This document shows positions 7,277-13,710 of a stretch of DNA of 21,547 nt, piece by piece. This DNA comes from Bacteroidales bacterium (GTDB taxonomy: Bacteria; Bacteroidota; Bacteroidia; Bacteroidales; F082): positions 1 through 21,547 of the forward strand of contig JAEEQP010000059.1 of NCBI GenBank assembly GCA_016285355.1. Direction: 5' to 3'. A program made the position numbers and the translations under genes. Position 1 is the first letter of the stretch. Each line of letters starts with the position of its first letter. The notes below the pieces were generated by a model that saw only the letters and a program-made list of their open reading frames with translations, did not search any database and was not told the DNA's origin.

Positions 7277-7909
7277 ATGGCCAAAGGCAAACAAACCTGC
7301 AAAATCCTGAAGGAAATCCGCAAGCAGATTGCAGCGGAGAACGACATCGAACTGGTCATTTCGGAATGCACCTATCAAGGCGACTGCAAAGGCACTTGTC
7401 CAAAGTGCGAGGCCGAGGTGCGTTATTTGGAACGTGAGTTGGAGAAACGCCAACGCATGGGGAAGGCAGCCGTCGTTGCAGGCCTTTCTGTAGGTTTGTT
7501 GGGCTCAAGCCAAGTGGCTTTGGCGCAGCAGCCAGATAGTATACGCACGGACACCATTGAAGAGGAAGTGGTTGTAGAGTCTGGTAGTGAGTTTTTCGGC
7601 TGCATACAAGAAACTATGCCTTCATTTCGTGGCGGCAACCAAAAACTGCTTGAATTTTTAGGGAGCAATCTGGTCTATCCCCAAGAAGCCAAAGATGCTG
7701 GTGTAGAAGGCAAGGTCTTCGTGGAGTTTTATATAGAGAAAGACGGCACTGTTTGTGATGCAAAAGTACTTCGTGGCATAGGCTACGGCTGTGATGAAGA
7801 AGCGCTTCGTGTGATAGGCCTAATGCCAAAATGGTACCCAGGCAAACAAAGAGGGAAGGCCGTCCGTGTGAGATATACACTGCCCATCAATTTCAAGTTA
7901 TCTAAATAA
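7277..7909 (+). CDS. TonB-C family protein with Cys-rich N-domain, copy 2
   Basis: 210 aa, the shortest of the three paralogs. Cysteines are at the same positions as in copy 1 (8, 31, 37, 41, 44). The hydrophobic segment ends SSQVALAQ, again like a signal peptidase I site. After a short acidic linker the TonB C-terminal domain is intact: MPSFRGGNQKLLEFLGSNLVY, then VEGKVFVEFYIEKDG and LRVIGLMPKWYPGKQRGK, ending VRYTLPINFKL. Such domains in Bacteroidota often occur outside true TonB energy transducers. The N-terminal S-x3-H type motif used by TonB to contact ExbB is not seen, so an energy-transducing role is doubtful. The gene is 69 bases after copy 1 and 11 bases before copy 3. Confidence 0.85.
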   Translation: MAKGKQTCKILKEIRKQIAAENDIELVISECTYQGDCKGTCPKCEAEVRYLERELEKRQRMGKAAVVAGLSVGLLGSSQVALAQQPDSIRTDTIEEEVVVESGSEFFGCIQETMPSFRGGNQKLLEFLGSNLVYPQEAKDAGVEGKVFVEFYIEKDGTVCDAKVLRGIGYGCDEEALRVIGLMPKWYPGKQRGKAVRVRYTLPINFKLSK

Positions 7910-7920
7910 GGAATAAAACT

Positions 7921-8775
7921 ATGGCCAAAGGCAAACAAACCTGCAAGATCCTGAAGGAAATCCGCAAGCAGATTGCGGCGGAGAATGATATTAAGTTGGT
8001 CATCGAAGAATGTACCTACCAAGGTGACTGCAAAGGCACTTGCCCGAAATGTGAGGCAGAAGTGCGCTATTTGGAGCGCGAGCTGGAGAAACGCCAGCGC
8101 ATGGGCAAGGCGGCCATCTTTGCTGGAATGTCGTTGGGAACCTTGTTTGCCGCCACTTCCTGCAATCATCCTGTTCCCGAGCCTTTGGCCGGTGAAGTGA
8201 TGCATACTCCCGATTCCACCGAGATGCCCAACGATAGTATCTCCAACGACAGCATTCCCAGTGATGCTTATTTGTTGGAAGTCGATGTGCTGGCTCCGGA
8301 GCCGGATACGATGAAAGCAGAAAAGAAAAAAGTAACTTGCAAAAACGAAGAACCTCTGGCGATTCCAGGAGATGTAGTTGTATTTGAAGAAATAGAAGGA
8401 GAAATGCCAGAGATTTTCCCGGAAGTAGGAGAAGTTGAAGGAGAATCGGATGTTTATCAGATTGTCGAGCAGATGCCGGAATTTCCGGGGGGCGTGGCAG
8501 AATTGTTTCACTATATTTCCAAGAATATCCATTATCCTCAGAAAGCCAGGGAGAAAGGCATTCAAGGACGTGTCTTTATTGGTTTTATTGTTGAAAAAGA
8601 CGGTAGCATTTCCAATGTAAGAAATCTGCGAGGTGTGGATAGCGAGCTCGATGCCGAGGCCATGCGTGTAGTAGAGTCCATGCCGAAATGGAAACCTGGA
8701 ATGCATAATGGCGAATTTGTTAGAGTGTCTTACCAAATTCCAATACATTTCAAGTTGGAAGACAAACAGGATTGA
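7921..8775 (+). CDS. TonB-C family protein with Cys-rich N-domain, copy 3 (lipobox-like)
   Basis: 284 aa. The N-domain is nearly identical to copy 2 (Cys 8, 31, 37, 41, 44). In the hydrophobic segment the ending is changed to LGTLFAATSCNHPVPEP, so the signal-peptidase-I-like site of the other copies is replaced by a lipobox-like ATSC. A long acidic, Pro- and Asp-rich linker (about residues 85-180) is unique to this copy. It is followed by a well-conserved TonB C-terminal domain: MPEFPGGVAELFHYISKNIHYP, IQGRVFIGFIVEKDG, VVESMPKWKPGMHNG and a final YQIPIHFKLE. An AAGGA ribosome site lies before the ATG. Whether the N-domain stays attached after processing cannot be decided from sequence. Confidence 0.85.
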   Translation: MAKGKQTCKILKEIRKQIAAENDIKLVIEECTYQGDCKGTCPKCEAEVRYLERELEKRQRMGKAAIFAGMSLGTLFAATSCNHPVPEPLAGEVMHTPDSTEMPNDSISNDSIPSDAYLLEVDVLAPEPDTMKAEKKKVTCKNEEPLAIPGDVVVFEEIEGEMPEIFPEVGEVEGESDVYQIVEQMPEFPGGVAELFHYISKNIHYPQKAREKGIQGRVFIGFIVEKDGSISNVRNLRGVDSELDAEAMRVVESMPKWKPGMHNGEFVRVSYQIPIHFKLEDKQD

Positions 8776-8806
8776 TTTCTATTTCATTTCGTATCGAAAA
8801 AAGCCT

Positions 8807-8814
8807 TACCTTTG
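8807..8814 (+). promoter_or_regulatory. Bacteroidota -7 element, probable ftcD promoter
   Basis: TACCTTTG matches TAnnTTTG and lies 32 bases after the stop of TonB-C copy 3. No clear -33 TTG at the right distance is visible. If used, the ftcD transcript would start near 8821 and carry a leader of about 150 bases that contains the large inverted repeat and the AATCTTA array. Confidence 0.45.
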
Positions 8815-8827
8815 CCGCGGCTTTGCG

Positions 8828-8929
8828 ACTATGGCCTATAGCCAATGGCCTATGGCTGCTTCAATGGAAGAGGGAACTCCTTCCTTTTTCATGAAGCTGC
8901 CATAAGCCATAGTCATAGGCCATCGGCCA
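8828..8929. repeat. Large imperfect inverted repeat built from ATGGCCT-like heptamers
   Basis: The left arm contains consecutive 7-base units ATGGCCT, ATAGCCA, ATGGCCT, ATGGCTG from 8831. The right arm carries their reverse complements, e.g. ATAGGCCAT at 8915-8923 pairs with ATGGCCTAT at 8831-8839. GCTTCA at 8858-8863 pairs with TGAAGC at 8892-8897. The inner part is also partly self-complementary (AGGGAACTCCTTCC). The whole could fold into a hairpin of about 100 bases in the ftcD leader. Confidence 0.8.
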
Positions 8930-8960
8930 ATCTTAAATCTTGAATCTTAAATATTAAATC
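8929..8960 (+). repeat. Heptamer tandem array, AATCTTA type
   Basis: Units AATCTTA, AATCTTG, AATCTTA, AATATTA and a final AATC follow one another with an exact 7-base period. They end 9 bases before the ftcD start codon, where a ribosome site would be expected. No Shine-Dalgarno sequence is present. Confidence 0.75.
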
Positions 8961-8969
8961 AAACGATAT

Positions 8970-10670
8970 ATGAAACAACTCATCGAATGCGTGCCGAATA
9001 TCAGCGAAGGCCGCGACAAGAATATCATTGACCAAGTGACCGCTGAAATCGAGAAAGTGGAAGGCGTCAAGCTGTTAGACGTGGATCCCGGCATGACCAC
9101 CAACCGCACCGTCATCACCTTTGTGGGTGAGCCCGAGCCTGTGTGCGAAGCCGCCTACCGCGTGGTGAAGAAAGCCGCCGAGCTCATCGACATGAGCCAG
9201 CACCATGGCGCCCACCCGCGCCAAGGCGCCACCGACGTGTGCCCCCTCATCCCTGTGAGTAACATCACCATGGAAGAGGTGGTCGAGTATGCCCACAAAT
9301 TAGGCAAACGCCTCGGCGACGAGCTGAACATCCCGATCTACTGCTACGAAGAGGCCGCCTACATCAAGGAGCGCCGCAACTTGGCCTATTGCCGCACAGG
9401 TGAATACGAGAGCCTGGCCTCGCGCCTCGGCACGGAGCAGTGGAAGCCCGACTTCGGCCCCAACGAATGGAACGAACACGTGGCCCACACGGGTGCCACC
9501 CAAGTGGGTGCCCGCGACTTCCTCGTGGCCATCAACTATAACCTCAACACCACCTCGACGCGTCGCGCCAACGCCATCGCTTTCGACGTGCGCGAAAAAG
9601 GTCGCCCGATGCGTGAAGGCGGCAAGGTGACCGGCAAGCCGATGAAAGACGAAAACGGCAAACCGATTATGATTCCCGGCACGCTGAAAGCCACCAAGGC
9701 CATCGGCTGGTTCATCGAGGACTACGGCATCGCCCAGGTGTCAATGAATATCACCAACATCAGCGTTTCGCCTGTCCACGTTTGCTTCGAGGAGGTCTGC
9801 GCTAAGGCCGCTGCTCGTGGCGTACGCGTCACTGGTTGCGAAATCGTCGGCCTCGTGCCCAAGAAGGTGCTGATGGATGCTGGTAAGTTCTATCTTGCCA
9901 AGCAGCAACGTAGCCTCGGCGTGAGCGAAGAGGAAATCATGAAGATCGCCATCAAGTCGATGGGCCTCGACGACCTGAAGCCCTTCGACCCGAAAGAAAA
10001 GGTCATTGAATACCTTATTGAAGACCACAGCCAGAAGAAACTCGTCGACATGACCTGCACAGGCTTTGCCAACGAGACTGCTTCTGAAAGTCCCGCTCCT
10101 GGTGGCGGCTCCATCTCGGCCTACATGGGTGCCCTTGGTGCTTCGTTGGCCACGATGGTCGCCAACCTGTCGTCGCACAAGCCGGGCTGGGACGAACGTT
10201 GGGAGGAGTTCTCCAACTGGGCTGTTAAGGGTCAGGCTATCAAGGACGAACTGCTTGAACTCGTTGATGAGGACACCAATGCCTTCAACAAGATTATGGA
10301 TGCTTTCGGTTTGCCGAAAAAGACCGACGAGGAGAAGGCTGCTCGCAGTGCTGCTATCCAAGAGGCCACCAAGTATGCCACCCAGGTGCCTTTCCGCACG
10401 ATGAAGGTCGCCTTCAAGGCTTTTGAGGTCGTCCGCGCCATGGCTGAGACTGGAAATCCGAATTCCGTCACCGACGCTGGAGTGGGTGCTTTGTGCGCTC
10501 GTTCGGCCGTCATGGGTGCTCATTTGAACGTCAAAATCAACGCCGCATCGCTCAAAGACGAGGAGTTTAAAGCCCAAATTCTGAACGAGGCCGCCGAAAT
10601 TGAAGCCGCTGCATTGAAGCAAGAAGCTGAAATTCTGCAAATTGTGAACAATGTCATCGAAGGAAAATAA
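8970..10670 (+). CDS. ftcD: Bifunctional glutamate formimidoyltransferase / formimidoyltetrahydrofolate cyclodeaminase
   Basis: 566 aa, full length for the two-domain enzyme. The formiminotransferase half (about 1-330) begins KQLIECVPNISEGRD and contains HHGAHPRQGATDVCPLIPV; His82 falls at the position of the catalytic histidine known from mammalian FTCD. The cyclodeaminase half (about 345-560) contains SESPAPGGGSISAYMGALGASLA, the family signature, and ends in helical, Glu/Ala-rich sequence. It moves the formimino group of formiminoglutamate to tetrahydrofolate and then releases ammonia to give methenyl-THF. It uses the product of hutI (1361-2602), yet the two genes are 6.4 kb apart with no other hut gene in the window. 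Codon use is GC-richer than in the TonB-C genes. Confidence 0.95.
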   Translation: MKQLIECVPNISEGRDKNIIDQVTAEIEKVEGVKLLDVDPGMTTNRTVITFVGEPEPVCEAAYRVVKKAAELIDMSQHHGAHPRQGATDVCPLIPVSNITMEEVVEYAHKLGKRLGDELNIPIYCYEEAAYIKERRNLAYCRTGEYESLASRLGTEQWKPDFGPNEWNEHVAHTGATQVGARDFLVAINYNLNTTSTRRANAIAFDVREKGRPMREGGKVTGKPMKDENGKPIMIPGTLKATKAIGWFIEDYGIAQVSMNITNISVSPVHVCFEEVCAKAAARGVRVTGCEIVGLVPKKVLMDAGKFYLAKQQRSLGVSEEEIMKIAIKSMGLDDLKPFDPKEKVIEYLIEDHSQKKLVDMTCTGFANETASESPAPGGGSISAYMGALGASLATMVANLSSHKPGWDERWEEFSNWAVKGQAIKDELLELVDEDTNAFNKIMDAFGLPKKTDEEKAARSAAIQEATKYATQVPFRTMKVAFKAFEVVRAMAETGNPNSVTDAGVGALCARSAVMGAHLNVKINAASLKDEEFKAQILNEAAEIEAAALKQEAEILQIVNNVIEGK

Positions 10671-10685
10671 TTTTTGAGAAATAGG

Positions 10686-10715
10686 TTGTGGGTATCTGAA
10701 AAAGTTGTACTTTTG
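10686..10715 (+). promoter_or_regulatory. Promoter of the rpmG-DUF4295 unit (-33 TTG, -7 TACTTTTG)
   Basis: TTG at 10686-10688 is separated by 19 bases from TACTTTTG at 10708-10715, a near-ideal Bacteroidota promoter. It lies in the 86-base gap after ftcD, so the ribosomal genes are transcribed on their own. The same -7 sequence and spacing occur at the 16S rRNA promoter near the right end, which fits growth-related expression. Confidence 0.75.
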
Positions 10716-10756
10716 CAACCCAAATCGATGAAGTTAAATTTGAAAGGATATAAGCA

Positions 10757-10945
10757 ATGTCAAAGAAACAGAAAGACGCACGCGTGAAGGTCATTCTCGA
10801 ATGCACCGAGCACAAGGCCAGCGGCATGCCCGGCACTTCGAGATACTACACCATGAAGAACAAGAAGAACACTCCCGACCGTTTGGAGTTGATGAAGTAT
10901 AACCCGATCCTTAAGAGAATGACCCTCCACAAGGAGATTAAATAA
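10757..10945 (+). CDS. rpmG: 50S ribosomal protein L33
   Basis: 62 aa, a typical length for Bacteroidota L33. The sequence contains the family segments [31 protein letters not shown] and [16 protein letters not shown]. Only one Cys is present (ECTEHK), so this is the zinc-free form lacking the CxxC pairs. It lies 8 bases before the DUF4295 gene. In many Bacteroidota the L28 gene (rpmB) comes directly upstream; here ftcD occupies that place. Confidence 0.95.
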   Translation: MSKKQKDARVKVILECTEHKASGMPGTSRYYTMKNKKNTPDRLELMKYNPILKRMTLHKEIK

Positions 10946-10953
10946 TAAGAGTT

Positions 10954-11106
10954 ATGGCAAAGAAAGCTGTTGCTACCCTTCGTAGCTTAGACAAGACCTA
11001 TAGCAAGATCATCAGAATGAAGCGTTCTGAGAAGACTGGTGCTTACTATTTTGATGAAATCGTCGTTCCTGCCGACAAGGTGCAGGAGTACCTTGCTAAG
11101 AGATAA
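10954..11106 (+). CDS. DUF4295 small basic protein
   Basis: 50 aa: MAKKAVATLRSLDKTYSKII then a conserved basic stretch and a VVPADKVQEYLAKR ending. This short, Lys-rich protein is a constant neighbour of L33 in Bacteroidota and is annotated as DUF4295; a ribosome-associated role is suggested by context only. The start at 10954 follows the L33 stop by 8 bases, so the two are an operon, and a strong terminator follows at 11129. Confidence 0.9.
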   Translation: MAKKAVATLRSLDKTYSKIIRMKRSEKTGAYYFDEIVVPADKVQEYLAKR

Positions 11107-11128
11107 TTTGAATTATCGATTGAAAATC

Positions 11129-11164
11129 AGGCTTTTCCATAACCATTATGGGAGAGCCTTTTTG
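11129..11164 (+). terminator. Rho-independent terminator after DUF4295
   Basis: The arm AGGCTTTTCCATAA (11129-11142) pairs with TTATGGGAGAGCCT (11146-11159), with few mismatches, over a 3-base loop, and a short T-run follows. It ends the L33-DUF4295 transcript and separates it from ftsY. Confidence 0.85.
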
Positions 11165-11177
11165 TGTTTGTATAATC

Positions 11178-11248
11178 GGACGAAGGACTTATAGACGAAG
11201 GACGCAGGACACCAAAAGTCCTCAGTCCTATGTCCTAAGTCCTCCGTC
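11178..11248. repeat. Inverted heptamer repeat (GTCCTNN) upstream of ftsY
   Basis: The right arm (11218-11248) is a run of 7-base units GTCCTCA, GTCCTAT, GTCCTAA, GTCCTCC, GTC. The left arm (11178-11210), read on the other strand, is the same unit (GTCCTGC, GTCCTTC, an 8-base variant, GTCCTTC, GTC). The two arms face each other across the 7-base loop ACCAAAA, giving a long imperfect hairpin that ends 15 bases before the ftsY ATG. There is no T-tract, so it is not a classical terminator. Confidence 0.85.
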
Positions 11249-11263
11249 AAAAAATAAAGAATC

Positions 11264-12220
11264 ATGGGCCTATTCTCATTCCTAACCCGAAAAAAAGAAC
11301 AAAAAGAAGACCTCGACAAAGGACTTGAAAAGACCAAGACCAGCGTCTTCTCCCGCATCTCCAAAGCCATCATGGGCAAGTCGACCGTCGACGACGAGGT
11401 TTTGGACAACCTTGAGGAAATCCTCATCACCTCCGATGTTGGTGTGGAAACCACCTTGAAAATCATCGACCGTATTCAGGCACGCGTGGCTCGTGACAAA
11501 TATGTGGGCACCAGCGAATTGAATCGAATCCTGAAAGAGGAAATCATGGCCTTGCTTCAGGAGAACGAGTCTGGTGATGGCACCACCTTCGACATTCCTG
11601 CCGACAAAAAGCCGTATGTCATCATGGTTGTCGGCGTGAACGGCGTGGGTAAGACTACCACCATCGGCAAGTTGGCCTACAACTTCAAGAAGGCAGGCAA
11701 GAAAGTCGTGCTCGGTGCTTCCGACACTTTCCGTGCCGCAGCTGTCAGCCAGCTCCAGATTTGGGCGGATAGGGTAGGGGTGCCCATCGTCCAGCAAGGT
11801 CAGGGTGCCGACCCTGCTTCCGTGGCTTTCGACACGGTGAAGTCTGCGGTGGCCCAGGATGCCGATGTCGTCATTATCGACACGGCTGGCCGTCTGCACA
11901 ACAAGGTCAACCTCATGCGCGAGCTGACCAAAATTAAGACCGTCATGCAGAAGGTCGTCCCTGATGCACCACATGAAATTTTGCTCGTGTTGGATGCTTC
12001 CACTGGCCAAAATGCCATTGAACAGGCCAAACAATTCACAGCTGCCACCGAAGTCAACGCCCTCGCGCTGACCAAGCTCGACGGTACTGCCAAAGGCGGC
12101 GTGGTCATCGGCATTTCCGACCAGTTCAAAATCCCGGTCAAGTACATCGGCGTCGGCGAAGGCATTGACCATTTGCAGGTCTTCGACCGCAAAGCATTTG
12201 TGGATAGTCTTTTCGAATAA
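11264..12220 (+). CDS. ftsY: Signal recognition particle receptor FtsY
   Basis: 318 aa. The NG GTPase core is complete: G1 GVNGVGKTT at 124-132, DTFRAAA at 154-160, DTAGR at 206-210 and TKLD at 270-273, with the closing IGVGEGIDHLQVFD near 295-308. The N-terminal A-domain is very short (basic MGLFSFLTRKKEQKED), as in other Bacteroidota. It docks ribosome-nascent chain complexes bound by Ffh at the inner membrane. No clear TAnnTTTG promoter is seen between the terminator and the gene; the space holds the GTCCTNN inverted repeat. Its TAA overlaps the rimO ATG by one base (TAATG). Confidence 0.96.
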   Translation: MGLFSFLTRKKEQKEDLDKGLEKTKTSVFSRISKAIMGKSTVDDEVLDNLEEILITSDVGVETTLKIIDRIQARVARDKYVGTSELNRILKEEIMALLQENESGDGTTFDIPADKKPYVIMVVGVNGVGKTTTIGKLAYNFKKAGKKVVLGASDTFRAAAVSQLQIWADRVGVPIVQQGQGADPASVAFDTVKSAVAQDADVVIIDTAGRLHNKVNLMRELTKIKTVMQKVVPDAPHEILLVLDASTGQNAIEQAKQFTAATEVNALALTKLDGTAKGGVVIGISDQFKIPVKYIGVGEGIDHLQVFDRKAFVDSLFE

Positions 12221-13509
12221 TGAAAAGACCCACTTTAAATATCATCACCTTAGGTTGCTCCAAAAACAAAGTCGACTCAGAGCATTTAGCGGCTTTGCTG
12301 GAACACCGTTACCTCATCCGCCACGACTCCGACAGGAAGTCCGATGTGGTCATCATCAACACCTGTGGCTTCATCGGCGACGCGCAGGAAGAATCCATCG
12401 ACACCATTTTGGAATATGCCGAATTGCGCAAGCAGGGAAAAATCAACAAACTGTATGTCACAGGATGCCTCTCGCAGCGGTTCCGCAGGGAGTTGCAGGA
12501 GGAAATCCATGAGGTGGATGCCTTCTACGGCGTGGAGAGCGTCAATCTCATTGCCGCTGACCTGCTGAAAGAAGAGGTACAGCCCGAGTATTGCAGCCGC
12601 CGTGTGTTGTCCACCCCCAAGCATTACGCTTATCTCAAGATTTCCGAAGGCTGCAACCGCCGTTGTGCTTTCTGCGCTATACCGCTCATCCGTGGCGGCC
12701 ATGTCTCTGTGCCGATGGAAAACCTCATTGAGGAAGCCAAAGGCTTGGCCAAGCAAGGCGTGAAAGAACTGATTCTCATTGCTCAAGATTTGACCTATTA
12801 CGGCCACGACCTCGACGGCAAGTCGCACATTGTGGAGTTGGTGAAAGCCCTCTGCGACATCGATGGTTTCGAGTGGATTCGCCTGCATTACGGCTATCCG
12901 CTCGGTTTCCCCGACGAGTTGTTGGACTTGATGCGCGAGAATCCCAAGGTTTGCCATTACATTGACCTGCCTTTGCAGCACATCAGCACCCACATTCTAC
13001 AGGCCATGCGCCGAGGCGTGGACAGGGAGCAGACCATCGGTTTCGTGAAGAATGTGCGCAAGCACGTGCCCGACATCGCCTTCCGCACCACCTTCATCGT
13101 CGGTTTCCCTGGCGAGACAGAGGCCGACTTCGAGGAACTTTGTCAGTTCGTCAAGGACATGCGTTTCGAGAGGGCAGGGGTGTTCGCTTTCTCGCCCGAG
13201 GAAGGCACTGCCGCCTACGAGATGCCCGATGACGTTCCCGACGAGGTGAAACAAGAGCGCGTTGATAAGCTCATGGCCATCCAACAAAACATCTCTTTGG
13301 AAATCAACGGACAGCGAGTCGGAAAGACAGAGAAGATCCTCATTGACCGTCTTGAAGGCGACTATTACATCGGTCGCAGCCAATACGACTCCCCCGAGGT
13401 GGACGATGAAATCCTCATCCCTGCAGAAAACGAATTGCAAATCGGCCATTTCTACCAAGTCAAAATCACCCAAGCGGATTATTTTGATTGTTACGGCGAA
13501 ATAGAATAA
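12220..13509 (+). CDS. rimO: Ribosomal protein S12 methylthiotransferase RimO
   Basis: 429 aa, normal for RimO. The N-terminal UPF0004 domain has its three cluster cysteines (C13 in LGCSKNKVDSE, C49 in INTCGFIGDA, C83 in VTGCLSQR). The radical SAM domain has C145-x3-C149-x2-C152 in SEGCNRRCAFCAIP. A TRAM domain closes the protein. IGDAQEESI distinguishes RimO from MiaB-type enzymes. It adds a methylthio group to Asp of ribosomal protein S12. The gene is translationally coupled to ftsY and is ended by a terminator at 13515. Confidence 0.95.
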   Translation: MKRPTLNIITLGCSKNKVDSEHLAALLEHRYLIRHDSDRKSDVVIINTCGFIGDAQEESIDTILEYAELRKQGKINKLYVTGCLSQRFRRELQEEIHEVDAFYGVESVNLIAADLLKEEVQPEYCSRRVLSTPKHYAYLKISEGCNRRCAFCAIPLIRGGHVSVPMENLIEEAKGLAKQGVKELILIAQDLTYYGHDLDGKSHIVELVKALCDIDGFEWIRLHYGYPLGFPDELLDLMRENPKVCHYIDLPLQHISTHILQAMRRGVDREQTIGFVKNVRKHVPDIAFRTTFIVGFPGETEADFEELCQFVKDMRFERAGVFAFSPEEGTAAYEMPDDVPDEVKQERVDKLMAIQQNISLEINGQRVGKTEKILIDRLEGDYYIGRSQYDSPEVDDEILIPAENELQIGHFYQVKITQADYFDCYGEIE

Positions 13510-13514
13510 GGTAG

Positions 13515-13542
13515 AGGCAGACCTATGTGTCTGCCTTTTTTT
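13515..13542 (+). terminator. Rho-independent terminator after rimO
   Basis: AGGCAGAC (13515-13522) and GTCTGCCT (13529-13536) form a perfect 8-bp stem with a 6-base loop, followed by a run of seven T. It lies 5 bases after the rimO stop. Confidence 0.93.
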
Positions 13543-13602
13543 GTTTTGGAGGTGCAGCAACCATGTTATCTCCTCGTGGGCATGTGTGATGGAAAGGAAT
13601 CT

Positions 13603-13615
13603 ATGACTGTGTCAT
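13603..13615. promoter_or_regulatory. Possible operator-like inverted repeat upstream of hsdM
   Basis: ATGAC and GTCAT flank the 3-base centre TGT, a short perfect dyad about 60 bases upstream of the hsdM -7 element. It is the only such dyad I found in this 168-base gap; binding is speculative. The rest of the gap shows no gene or repeat array. Confidence 0.25.
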
Positions 13616-13672
13616 TATTGTTCATGGATTATTGTAGTTTTGTATCATGGCACTTAGAATGAAAAATATTTG

Positions 13673-13680
13673 TATCTTTG
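13673..13680 (+). promoter_or_regulatory. Bacteroidota -7 element for the hsd operon
   Basis: TATCTTTG matches TAnnTTTG and lies 30 bases upstream of the hsdM ATG. A second match, TAGTTTTG, lies at 13635-13642. Neither has an obvious -33 TTG at standard spacing, so the true start is uncertain. No other promoter is seen before the end of hsdR, so the four genes probably share this one. Confidence 0.55.
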
Positions 13681-13710
13681 TAGATTATTTCCAATGAATA
13701 AAACACCGCT

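Noticed and set aside
9741..10718. 325-residue open frame on the minus strand across ftcD
   Set aside because: It is opposite a well-identified enzyme, has no recognisable domains, and is explained by codon bias of ftcD; the same applies to long antisense frames across ftsY, rimO, hsdM, hsdR and the DUF5723 gene.
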